A stretch of DNA of 64,000 nucleotides from Owenia fusiformis (Eukaryota > Annelida > Polychaeta > Sabellida > Oweniidae). Shown in pieces: positions 37,682 through 49,600 of the stretch; positions within the stretch are counted from its first letter, which is position 1, and the number at the start of each line of letters is the position of its first letter. The position numbers were made by a program, and so were the translations under genes. The stretch covers positions 30,583,248 to 30,647,247 of the forward strand of contig CAIIXF020000003.1 in the NCBI GenBank assembly GCA_903813345.2, given 5' to 3'. Below the pieces are notes generated by a model. That model was not told the origin of the DNA, did no database searches, and was given only the letters and a program-made list of their open reading frames with translations.

Positions 37682-40600
37682 ATGAAGGGAGGCGCATCTC
37701 TGCTCTCCTTCTTAATATTAGGTGAGATATGTTTATTCTATTTTTAATTCATTTATTTAATTAATTGTATTACTTTAATGTTATTTATTATATTATATAT
37801 GTGTAGGTAACAATCATTTTTATTATGACTTGTCAGATTTGATGTTGCGTTGGAAAATTAACAAGTGCGTCTCACCAAATAAACAATAGTGGATCTGATA
37901 CGTCATTTATTTTTATTTATTAGAATCTGTATTTTATCTTTTACCAACGCGATATTTGAAACCAATGAGATTTGATTGATTAGATACCACACGATAGCTT
38001 TATTTCAAAATTATGTTTCAAATGATTAAGCACAAAATCGTGGCATTCAAACTGCGATTATTAAGCGGTTGTTTTAAAAATCGAACCTGTTTACATTTTA
38101 GGACATAAATTTTTGAATGCTGTTTTAGATTTTCTAAAGTAATTTGTATGGAATCCAAAAGATTGTTTTCAGTTTTAAACGATTTCTCAAATGTCTGCTA
38201 TGCACGACCTGATGTTGGCCGATGCAATTTATACAGTTAGTAGTTTCATAGTTTTGGAGGGGAGAGTAGAACAAGATAAGTGCGTGTATAAATGGATGTA
38301 AAACAATATTATTTATAAAGTTGTTGATTTTCTTTCTCAGAGATATTTATTTTTATTATTTGACGTTTCGTAGGATATCCATCCTACTTCTTCAGAAATA
38401 AAACCATATTTGAATCAAACTGAAATAATTAACTATTACATAACAATGAGACAAATAGCAACCGTTACTATAGAAAACCTTGAAAACAACTTTGTACGTT
38501 ACTACCAGAGAGATGAACATTCATAGAAATATTATTTATGTTTAGGCGATATTGAACGAGATAAATTACCACATTGCACTATAAATACCAACACATTGTA
38601 TTTTGGATATTTCATAAAAAATATTTTATACATGAGAAAAAATATGAGATTAAAGGAAATCCAAATGTAAAAGTTATTTTGGAAAAAATATTCAGAATGT
38701 TACGCATTTATAATATCTTTTGAAAATTTTGAATTTTTGGGATCAGAATATTGACGGATTTAACTACTATAGTGCATCCTTTTATACATCCTCCTAAGCA
38801 GGTGTCCAGAATCCGTACCTCCTTCTTCCCCCTGCTATAAGCAGTTAGCATTTCCCCGATTAAGAACTCGCAATTTGATTGGCTGTCGCAACACTGCGAC
38901 AGAAATCATGTATACGTCATCGGCGCATAATAAGATCACGTGATTCAGTTTAATCGGGCGCGTCCAACTTGGTTATAGCAGGGGGTAAAAAGAAAGAAGA
39001 TATTCTGGATTTTGAAGCCCTGTGATCGGAGGATGCCTTTTATAGGAAAACACGTATTTTTAATTCTAATCCTGTCACAATATATGGATCAGTTTATCTT
39101 ACCTACGATTATTCAAAACAAGTAGTTATAACATTTAGCCTAATTAATGGTTATTATTGACACAATGATTCATATTATAAGTACAAGTAAAATGTCACCT
39201 TTTAATGATTTATCTAATTTGTGTATGGCGTTGGTGTATTGACAAATTTGGTGGACATACATGTACAGTTGGTTGAATAAAAAATGTTAGGCTTCTGTAA
39301 CAAAATAGTTAAAATCTGAAATATATTTTGAAACATGTAAGCGTGCCACGATTGATGCAATACAATGCAATTACGATACAATACAATATAAAACAATACA
39401 ATTTATAGTGCAGATCTGTAAAATAGCGATTTCGGACATAGTTGGCCAAGATTCAACGTAAATAACGAAATTATACTTTCAGCTGTGTTCTATCTGATAG
39501 ATGTCGCTGATTCAATGAAATGCATGATGGAAAGAAGTGGATGCAAGGACACGCCACGAAGAAGGGTGTGCTGTGGGTGTCCCTACACGTTCAAAACCCC
39601 TCTTGTAAGTACTTTGGGTTTATTCATCTTCCAAGGGCATGCATATGTATGTTTATCATGGGGCCAGGGCCTAGGTTAAATACCACCAACAATAAGTTCT
39701 CTTTTAAAGATTAGCTCGAAGACTTCATACCTTTTTTATATTAGATCAAAAATACACCAGAACTTGAGGATGTGTGTATAACTAGCAATGTCAATACACC
39801 TAAAGTTATACAAACTAGCAATCTACCCGTTTGAGTGGGTCACCAAGGGTCAAAGCACCCATAAAATGCTAAATACCTGTGTATTGATCGTTTTACCTTG
39901 ACCGATTCTTAAATTGAGCTGAACTTGTCCAAAGGCCTTGAAATTCCAAATACCTAGATATTCACTTTTGACGTTGAGATGACCTTGGCCCATAAACATT
40001 GACTTTGACCTCGGGTCACCTAATCATGAGTCGCCAAGGGTCATTGTATCCTTTAAGTGCCTTAAAACGCCAAAACCTAAATATTGACCTTTGACCTAGG
40101 AATGACCTTGACCTTTGGTCATCTAATCATGGTCGCCAAGGGTCACAACAGTCCTCAGATACCAATATATTGGCCATTAACCTTGGAATGACCTTGACCC
40201 ATAAAGTTGACCTTGATCTCAGGTCACCTATTCATGGGTCGTCAAGAGTCACAACACAGACCAAGGGTCTTAAAACGCCAAATACTTAGATATTAACCTT
40301 TGACCATGGTATGACCTTGACTTCTGACCTTCGTAGAATGCACACCGGCCCACTTAGTATGTTGAGAAAGTATGAAGGCCCAAAGTCAAAAGGTCTAGGA
40401 GGAGATGCCCGGACAGACAGAGACAGACAGACTACAGTGCTTTATAGTAAGACGATCTTATTGAGTTTGAAAACTAAATATACACAATGTAATTGAATTG
40501 ACGACCTTTTGAAGATTGAAAAAGATGTGGTCAATTCTCAACATTGAGACCTGTAATGTGACTTACGCATAAAAGAATATCAAAGAAGGAAAAGATTTGT

Positions 40601-42634
40601 ATTTTTCAAGACAGACAATGTTTTTATCAAGGTGGTCAATTGATGGTGTTGCTATGTTTTCAATGTGTCCCATCTTAGTGTCCAATGAAGCACATTTTGA
40701 TGCTGCTATTCAACTATGGCATTTTAGAGTGATCGGACGCCACCCTATTACGCCATCAAAAGCGGATACTGCCTAGATGAACCGTGCTTACAAAAAGGCC
40801 CATGCCGCAACATGATACCCGATACAAATGTAGTACAAGATGATGGTATGTACTGGTTCAATATAAAATGATAATGTTGTTTGTTTAAATATATTAAATC
40901 GAGTATCAAGAAGAGGAGGAAACACTCCAGAATCATAGATGAAACTATCTGGATGTAAAGATGAACCTTAAGAGGTTTCTCGGGGTGTTCCCCCTCTTAG
41001 TATTAACTAATCATAATCAAAAAGCATTTTGAACCAGTTTCTTTTAAAATCATTTTGAACAAGACTTACAGTCAGGTAAAGATCCATATCAGTTCTTCTT
41101 TGATTTTCAATTTTCAATTAACGGACAGCAAAAGATTCTTTGAGTCATAGTTGACCAATCAATTGTCGTTTTGATTTGTTAGTATCACTACCACTATGTC
41201 TCTTATTTATAGAATTTTAAAAACTGGGGAAAGGTAATATATTATATTGGTGACTGTTATTGTATCTTCTAAGTTAAGGAAAAAGACATTCCTGTTCCTG
41301 CGGCTACTACTTCTCCCACTGTTCGAACTACTACACAACAGGAGGAGGAAGAAGAAGAGGAGGATGATGAAGGTATTGATAATGATATAAATGACAACGA
41401 TGCTGGTGATACTACAGAGAAAGGTATGCAATCACTACACGAATTGTAAATATTCATATTATATACTCGGTGCCCACATCACCAAAACTTAAAGGTGCAA
41501 TAATTAGTGCAGGAGGGCCATTCAACGATCATCGACCAGTGTCAAAATATATTTTATTTTGGATACTTCATCAAGTTTAACATATATTTTTATTATCTAC
41601 AAAGAAACCCCTGGATGAGCATTATTTCAACTGATATTCCTCTTGAAACATGGTGAACTTGATGAGCATTACTTTTATGAGTGAAGTATTTACTTCGTCA
41701 TCGCGCAAATGATTCAAAAGGCATTGTTTTTATGAGTTATCTTATTACAGATAAAAGGCCGGCCAAAACCCCTGAGGAGAAAAAGGCTAACATTGCAAAG
41801 AAGAAGGCCGAGAGAAAACCACCACCAAAGACTGAAGCGGAGAGAAAAGCAAATATTGCTAGGAAAAAGGCTGAGCGAAAAAAAACAGGAAAAGGCTACT
41901 TCTGGAGATGAAGTCGACCTTGGTGATGCAGAGAGCATACCTGAGAATGAGGATCCCATCCCTGAGCAAACCACAACTACTGCTGCTGAAGAAAATGATA
42001 TTGAGGCTGAACTCAATTCTCCAGCTACAACTGCCGCTCCAGGACAAAACCCTCAAGGTGGAAAAAATGGTATGTAACTTAATACTAGAGTGATATTGAA
42101 CGTAATACAATTCGTTGAGCATAATCTATGTCGATATTCGATAAAAAAAACGTCCGGAATGGAAAGCGTTTGATATTTTCTTAGGATAACTCTAAATATA
42201 AGGTCGCGCTTTAGCTAAAGGTACAGATGTTCAGTGAAGGCCACCGTCTAACTTAAATAAGAACTAACTTTAGTAAGAGGTTCGGTGTTATCACTTCTAA
42301 AAATATTTTTAATATCTGTTTCAGTTGCTCTACTAATATGATAAATGTCAAAAGAGACCTGTTGGCACGAAATGAAAAATCTCGTTGAAACGAAATGAAG
42401 GTTGTATCATTAGATTAGATATTGCTTTCATATTGCTATAGCGAAATTAATGTTTTGTATGATACTTTAACATGATTTGTAATTCAAGGACGGTATCGTA
42501 AGACTGAGGCAGAGAGGAAGGCGAACATAGCGGCCAAAAAGCTTGCTCGTAAACTGACCAATGGTCGCAAATCCGAGGATGAGAGGAAAGCAAACAAAGC
42601 CCTCAAGAAGTCCGCAAAGAACAAGAAACCTTAA
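37682..42634 (+). CDS. Secreted 8-Cys, acidic/Thr, Lys-rich protein B (apparent frameshift)
   Basis: Six exons: 37682-37721, 39483-39604, 40728-40845, 41274-41423, 41751-42069, 42489-42634. Signal peptide (MKGGASLLSFLIL … DVADS) split by a phase-1 intron. Cysteine domain: KCMMERSGC, RRVCCGC, then after a phase-0 intron GYCLDEPCLQKGPCRN. Exon 4 is Thr/Pro then a Glu/Asp run. Exons 5 and 6 carry basic repeats KTEAERKANIA, separated by a Thr/Glu-rich stretch. In exon 5 the run of eight A at 41878-41885 shifts the frame to an early TGA at 41909-41911; beyond it the other frame is open, has matching composition and meets exon 6 in the correct phase. Full length would be about 297 residues. It may be an assembly error, a recent allele, or slippage. 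Confidence 0.78.
38324..38460. repeat. Dispersed repeat with 'gacgtttcgtaggat' motif (copy 2)
   Basis: Homologous to 29187-29320 in the same orientation; it continues into aactattacataacaatgag. At 38496-38526 ttactaccagagagatgaacattcata is the complement of a string beside copy 1 (near 29137-29163), so the element ends are inverted. Confidence 0.65.
38787..39035. mobile_element. MITE with CATCCTC ends (copy 2), gene B intron 1
   Basis: Begins catcctcctaagc and ends gccctgtgatcggaggatg. The core is ccccgattaagaactcgcaa … tgattggctgtcgcaacact … tttaatcggg in the same orientation as copy 1 at 22168-22402, though the outer ends are swapped. Confidence 0.8.
39838..40330. repeat. Diverged ~100-bp tandem repeats with 'tgaccttgacc'
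   Basis: Words such as gggtcaccaagggtca, cctaatcatg, aaaacgccaaatac, tgaccttgaccttt recur four times in gene B intron 2. These carry many AGGTCA half sites, like the array at 19079-20475, but are otherwise a different repeat. Confidence 0.7.
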
Positions 42635-43243
42635 CGCCGACCTGAATATTAACGTATGTTCATGTCCATATGTTAAATGTATGTTAATATAAATGTTAAG
42701 ACAAACACATACTTTTAGAACAAGCGTAACATCTAGTGTAATATAACATGTGCTGCTTTTCACGTTTATAGACTTGGCGTACTATTCACGTTTATAAACG
42801 TCCTGGCGTAATGTGCTATTCATGTGTAAATACCCTATCAACACTATAGTGCACACATTGACATTCAAGACAATAGACATACAGTATCTTACGACATACG
42901 ACAATTCCTTTCAAAAAGGATTTCGGCGTTTTCCACCATGTTAAACAAGTGCTTTATTTTTCAGTGAGGTAAACAACATCCCGACACCAACAGCAACCAA
43001 CAATACAACATGGATATTATCATTATTCTATCAATAACGATTTTTCATATCAACGACCTTATAAAAAGTCATCGGAAATGATAAATGAAATTCATAATGA
43101 CTAATTAGTAAAACTGAACTGAAACTGCATCTCGTGAAACTGATTATTGAAGTCTTGCATCATGCCCTTGTCCCCCGCCAACTAACACATTATATCCACG
43201 AGGTTATAGACTATATACAAAATTGGAGAGTGCAAGATTGATG

Positions 43244-43394
43244 CCCCCCCCCCCCCCCCCATGGCCAAAAAATCTTTAAAAAACATGCAGTTTTCACCAT
43301 TCTGAGCACTTTTTAAGTGATTTTGGCCATTTTTGGACCAAAATTGTCACAAGTGAACCCCCCTAGATTTTTTCAAAAATCCTGGCTACGGGCC
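43244..43394. mobile_element. Truncated MITE, CCTGGCTACGGGCC end, with poly-C
   Basis: After 17 C in a row, the sequence matches the right part of the element at 59348-59544 (ttctgagcactttttaagtg, ccaaaattgtcacaagtgaa, cctggctacgggcc). The left end is missing or replaced by the C run. Confidence 0.8.
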
Positions 43395-44790
43395 TGAGTG
43401 AGAACATCTCGGGAGGTAACACAGGGGTTTGATGGAAGGCTTTATTTTAGTACAGTGACGTAACCAGTATCTATACATAGGCAAAGGAAATTATAAACAT
43501 GTAGGCAAGGAAAACTGAAGCTAAAGAGGATTTTAAACAATGTAATTTTTACAGATTCGGACTAAAGAATGTCTAAAAACATTTAAATGCAAAAGTTTTG
43601 TGAGCCTGTTGCCTCGCTGCCTACGTTTACGTGTTATGTTGCTATGGAAACGGACACTTCTGTGAAGATGAATTGCGTTTTAGATGGACAGAATCATTCT
43701 TTAAATATAAAGAACTGTGATATCGATTTGGAATTTTGAAAATTAATGCTTCGTTTTAGGGCTGGGGTATCAGATATGTATATTGACAAAACCTGTCATT
43801 TGTGTTGGACTTGAATGCACGCTTGAAAGACAAAACCATGACCTCCCATTTCTCATCAGCCATGAAAGTGAAACAGAAAGGTGTAATGAGTATTATCAGA
43901 ATGTGAAATTGTATCTATACATGAACATTAAGATACTTTATTTTTTATTTACATGACGATACCGAATTCTGAAATCAATGAATTATGATGGTGAAACTAA
44001 CAGCTTATAACGCTTGGTCACTTAATAATCATGCATCATTGGTTTTTAAATGAGTTTGAAATGAAAACCGTAAGGTGAACAAGCGTGCAGAATCAAATCC
44101 ATTGCATGAAATTGAATTTGTTGCAAATAGAGATGCTGACAATAAAATACATGAACATTTCTAATGGCGTTTTATGCTGTTATTTGGTTATCAATGTTGC
44201 TTATGATTTGGTTAGATCTAAATGACGCTTGGTTTTATTTATCTGCCACTGTGTTATCCCCTTTATAAATTATTTCCATATAGTTTTAAATATTTTAAGA
44301 TTTTTTGTTTCTGTTGACTAGGTTGGTGGCAAAAAAATCCTGCATCCTTTTGAAATGGAGCATGACTAACAGTATTGCAAAATGGATGCACCATATCTAT
44401 ACCAATCCAGCCAATAGCTGGATTCATATCATACAATCGTATTTCCACAACTTGCATATAGAATTTGGAACTTCACCTGGGATCAGATATATACACTCCT
44501 TATTTCAACTGATGGAAATGCAGGAAAGGGGCTTTGCCAGAGACCTTATAGGTTACTACATACAGTAGTTATTTTGATTGATAAAATGTACAAAATTTAT
44601 CTTGGCACTATTCATGTAAGTTATATCGGGCCCTCGGAGGGAGATATGCCGAGTACTAAAACAGTACTCATGGTATTCTAGCGCTAATCGAGTGCTAATG
44701 TAATGACCCGAGGGCGCCCCAGGGGTATGACTAACTAACGAGCATAGACATAGCAAAGAAATTGAAAGAAAGTGTGCTAAATTCAATGTT

Positions 44791-44935
44791 CCGCGTGGGA
44801 ATCGAAGCTAGGACCCTTGGATCCGAAGTCTGATGCTACTACGACCCAGCTGTAGTGGCTTAAGCATTTATAGCTATTGGGTAGAGCATCACACTTCGTA
44901 TCGAAGGGTCCTAGGTTCGATTCCAACGCGGGAAT
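44791..44935. repeat. Inverted pair of tRNA-Arg-like sequences
   Basis: On the plus strand (about 44870-44935): tagctattgggtagagcatc (A-box region), loop cttcgta (anticodon-like TCG) and ggttcgattcc (exact B box). The minus strand of 44791-44859 has the same layout (tagctgggtcgtagtagcat, cttcgga, gcttcgattccc). Acceptor stems are poor, so these are probably pseudo-tRNAs or a SINE pair, not working genes. Confidence 0.6.
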
Positions 44936-45549
44936 CCTGACACCTTAAGAAAGACCAGTGGAACTTATAAAAGAGATAAATAAACAACATTCCAAGGTCA
45001 GGTCTTGTTGCAGATTGAACTTTAACTATAATAGCATTATTTCAATGTATTTGATACCGATCGAAATCAGAGCTTGTAAATCATTGGCCGTGAAGCTCGT
45101 TGACATTGATTTAACACACTATTAAAATGATAGATAATACACTTAAATGTTTGTGGATATTGGAAAAACATAATGCCATTGTTTCAAATTTTAATTGCTG
45201 CTTTGATATTACTATGCGATAGAGATGATTACAGCGATAGCTATTTTATATCATCTGAAGTGGACAGTTTTGAAATATTCTAAACGATTTTCAATCAAAC
45301 AAATCAGCCGTTTTTGATTTAACAAAGAGTTAGAGACGCTCTGCCCAGATATCACCATTGTCTGCCATTGCTTTTGACGAATATTTTGTTTATCTATTAT
45401 ATTAATTGTTTAATTGTCAAGTGGGGCCCAATTTAATTTTATTTTTTGGTGATTGAGGTTTCAAACTACACAAACAAGTCATATGATTCCAACCAACTAT
45501 TTTGAAATCTAACTTATTCACGAATGATATAGTTTTAGCTGCTGTAGTA

Positions 45550-46165
45550 CAGGGTGGGCCAAAAAACGCCACTTTTTTCAAAATCCTATAACTTTTTTAA
45601 TTTTTGATGCAAAATCATAATTTGCATACCAAATGAAACTTGAAGTTGTTATCTAGCCATGGATCATGAATAATACGCTTTTACTTGAATAAAATATGTC
45701 ACCAGCGTCTCACTTAAACATGTGGTGTGCCATGAGAAATAAGCATAATTTGCAAAAGTTCCTGAACTGATATGGCCTGATGACAGCCAAGCTAATAGGC
45801 CTAAAGCAAACCCCAGTGAGTATAGGGTATGGGATTGTCTCCAGGAGATTGTATTAAGGCACCAAATCTAAAACATTGCTCAACTAAAGCTGGCAATTAG
45901 GACAGGTTGAAAAGAACTTAGTTAACATTTCATTGATACTGCTACATCAGCAAGGCGACTTAAACTAAAATCGATCATCAAATAGGGTGGCGGACCAATT
46001 GAACTCCTCTTTTAGATCAAATATAATCCACGTTGAAGGACTTGTTACATTATAAAATTGCGAAGAACCCCTGGCACTATATAACTGCGAAATTTGGGGT
46101 TTGTAGATTTGAAAATAAAAAAATTGTAGTGTCTTGAAAAAAGTGGCGTTTTTTGGCCCACTCTG
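45550..46165. mobile_element. 616-bp Tc1/mariner-type element, non-autonomous
   Basis: TIRs cagggtgggccaaaaaacgc-cacttttttca (45550 on) and complement at the right end (…aaaaaagtggcgttttttgg cccactctg to 46165), flanked by TA at 45548-45549 and 46166-46167. A minus-strand ORF overlapping it (45965-46345) shows no transposase motif. Confidence 0.85.
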
Positions 46166-46617
46166 TATATCGTATCTATGTACATGTATATCAACCTTGA
46201 TTATTTTTATTGACTTGTTTATGGCTTTTGTAATCAATGAGATGAATCGACAAAGACAATTCAGTATTTGATAGTAACTGCCCTTGTCAGTTAGGTGCCC
46301 CTGTAGGCCTATGACAGAAAGAGGGACAAAACCATGCGGTGGCATACGACCGCGCGTATAGATGGCGCTCCGATTTCAACCCACATTGGAATAGGCAGCT
46401 AACGCGCGTCTACATAATGTTGTTCCACAAATAAAGGTGAATTTCATGGGCGCTAATACGTCCATGGCTGCTTGCAAGGGATAAAATACTGACCATAGAC
46501 GTTGTATATCATATCTAATTATAACTGATCACCTTTGACATTTCACGTATCTGGTGATATCTGCCATCCGTTGGAATTGATCTTCTAAAGCAAACATCGA
46601 GAAGAAAACATCTGAAA

Positions 46618-49600
46618 ATGAAGATAATTTTGTTTCTGATTGTGGCAGTATTCTCGGGTAAGTCTTGTGATTTTAATCATTTAAATTCATTAACCATATT
46701 ATCACTATAATTAATGATCTATGATTCCATATAGTATTAACATGAGGTAATGAAATACGTGTATTATCATCATAAGTTGATAAAGTACGTGTATTATCAT
46801 GGGGTAATTAAACACATGTATTATCACGAGGTAATGAAATACATAATCATGATAAGTTGATAAAGTAGGTATTATCATGGGGTAATGGAATACATGAATT
46901 ATCATGAGGAAATAAAATACATGTATTGTCATCTTAAGTCAATAAAGTAGGTATTATCATGGGGTAATGGAATACATGAATTATCATGAGGAAATAAAAT
47001 ACATGTATTGTCATCTTAAGTCAATAAAGTAGGTATTATCATGGGGTAATGAAATACATGTATTATCATGAGGTAATGAAATACATGTATTGTCATCATA
47101 AGTTAATAAAGCAGGTATTATCATGGGGTAATGAAATACATGTATTATCATCATAAGTTGATAAAGTACGTGTATTATCATGGGGTAATTAAACACATGT
47201 ATTATCACGAGGTAATGAAATACATAATCATGATAAGTTGATAAAGTAGGTATTATCATGGGGTAATGGAATACATGAATTATCATGAGGAAATAAAATA
47301 CATGTATTGTCATCTTAAGTCAATAAAGTAGGTATTATCATGGGGTAATGAAATACATGTATTATCATGAGGTAATGAAAAACATGTATTATCATGAGGT
47401 AATGAAATACATGTATTATCATGAGGTAATGAAATACATGAATTGTCATCATAAGTTAATAAAGTAGGTATTATCATGAGGTAATGAAAAACATGTATTA
47501 TCATGAGGTAATGAAATACATGTATTATCATGAGGTAATGAATTACATGTATTGTCATCAAAAGTAAATAAAGTAGGTATTATCATCATAAGTCAATAAA
47601 GTAGGTATTATCATGGGGTAATGAAATACATGTATTATCATGAGGTAATGAAAAACATGTATTATCATGAGGTAATGAAATACATGAATTTTCATCATAA
47701 GTTAATAAAGTATGTATTGTCATGGGGTAATGAAATACATGTATAGTCATCATAAGTTGATAAAGTAGGTATTATCATGGGGTAATGAAAAACATGTATT
47801 ATCATGAGGTAATGAAATACATGAATTTTCATCATAAGTTAATAAAGTATGTATTATCATGGGGTAATGAAATACATGTATTCTCATCATAAGTAAATAA
47901 AGTACGTGTATAGACTATATACTAGTAATGAAATGTACATGTATTATCATGAGGTAATGAAATACATGTATTTTCATAAAGTAATATACATGTATTATCA
48001 CAAGATAAGGAAATAGATTTATTAGCATCAATCGTAAATGGGCCTCCATGGCCGTGTGTTTCGTAACAGCCCGTCGTACCTTCACTATCTGTACATGCTC
48101 ATATAAACTTATAAATTCTGTTTCAAGATGGGCACTTTTTTCAATTGATTTTGTCTAGCCTAGGATCATGGACTTGAATGATGAAGAAATTCTTCATGTT
48201 CATGCTAGGATGAAGAAGATTATTTTCTTCTGTCGCCGCTCATCCTCCGGCCGGCGAGTAGAGACACTGGGAGATCAAGCTGCACGTTTTTAATAGAACG
48301 TTTACTTGAACGTAGAAATATGGTCCTCGGGAATTATTATGCCAACTGAAATTGAAACAGTTATCCCTTGGAGTCATAATATTAAATTACATGTATGTTA
48401 ATGTAACGGAGTCCTTTCGTGCAAGTTCTTCCACGATGACCGCTCTCATTTATGAATATATTTTGTATCATTTAGGAGATCCGTCTGTTGAAGCCCGCAG
48501 ATGTGAGGGAAGACGTTTATGTCACAAAGGGAGCCGTATGGCTGCCCTCTGCTGTGGATGTAAGCACTTCTTCAGCCACAACGGGGTACGTCTAAGTCTA
48601 ACCCTACTATCACACCAAACTAGTTCTCACTACGTTCTCGAAAACGGGCTTCAACTGTGTACGAACGGACTGGACGTACTTAGAACCGTTTGGGGTCTAT
48701 TTACAAACTTCATCGAACGTACTTGAACGGGTAGGACCTCTAGAACTAAGAACATGCTCAAAATGCTCTCGTGGTCGTCACGTTCTACAATTAGAACGAG
48801 TGACAACGTACTAACGACGAGCTGGACGTACTACGAACGGGACCGTCGTACTTCAATCCAACTAGGGACGTTTTAACAACGAGTTGGACTGTCTGAGGAC
48901 GTGTTGAGAACGAGGTAGAACTAATTGCAAACGGGTTTAAACTGATTAAGAACGTATTTAACACTGCTTATGAACGAGTTAGCAAAAATATAGCTATCAC
49001 ACCAAACAAGTTGCCACTGCGTTCTTCAAAACTGTGTGCGAACGGAATGAACGTAGCTGCAACTTTCTAAGGTCTATTTACGAACTTTATGAACGTTCTC
49101 AGACGGGAATGTGATTTTAGAATTTTGAATCGATTCAAAATTCGATGGCGACCATACCGTTCTGTAATCAGGTCATGTTGACCTTCTAGACAAAGGGACG
49201 CGTTCTACAACGTTGCACACCGACGTGGTGCGACCTGAACGAACTGCGAACGAAATGGACGTATTGAAGACTGTTTAAGAACAAAGAAGCTAATTATTTC
49301 AGACATATTTCCCGACCACAGCCAGATTGAGCCCGTTTTACGACGTTTTCGTAGGACTGGCAAGAACGGGTAAGAACTAGCTTGGTGTGATAGGGGGGTA
49401 ACCCTACTATCACACCAACTAGTTCTCACTACGTTCTCGAAAACGGGATTCAACTGTGTACGAACGGACTGGATGTACTTAGAACCATTTGGGGTTTATT
49501 TACAAATTTCATCGAACGAACTCGAACGGGTAGGTCCTCTAGAACTTAGAACATGCTCAAAAATGTTCTCTTGGTCGTCACGTTCTACAATTAGAACGAG

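Larger units (their letters stand above)
42635..46617. other. Intergenic region between genes B and C
   Basis: Holds a MITE fragment (43244-43394), inverted tRNA-like sequences (44791-44935) and a Tc1/mariner-type MITE (45550-46165), listed separately. Otherwise AT-rich; a 45-codon-scale ORF set shows no recognisable protein. Poly(A) signal of B not fixed. A weak TATA-like ggataaaata near 46479 lies 140 bp before the ATG of C. Confidence 0.4.

Noticed and set aside
41207-41457. Minus-strand Ser-rich ORFs
   Set aside because: Antisense of the Glu/Asp-rich exon 4 of gene B.
44870-44935. Functional tRNA-Arg gene
   Set aside because: The B box is exact, but the acceptor stem does not pair and an inverted copy is adjacent, so a pseudo-tRNA or SINE is more likely.
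45965-46345. 126-codon minus-strand ORF overlapping a Tc1/mariner-type MITE
   Set aside because: No transposase DDE/D motif; it straddles the element boundary.
46711-47561. Minus-strand ORFs rich in IHVFHYLMI
   Set aside because: Translations of the 27-bp minisatellite inside gene C intron 1.
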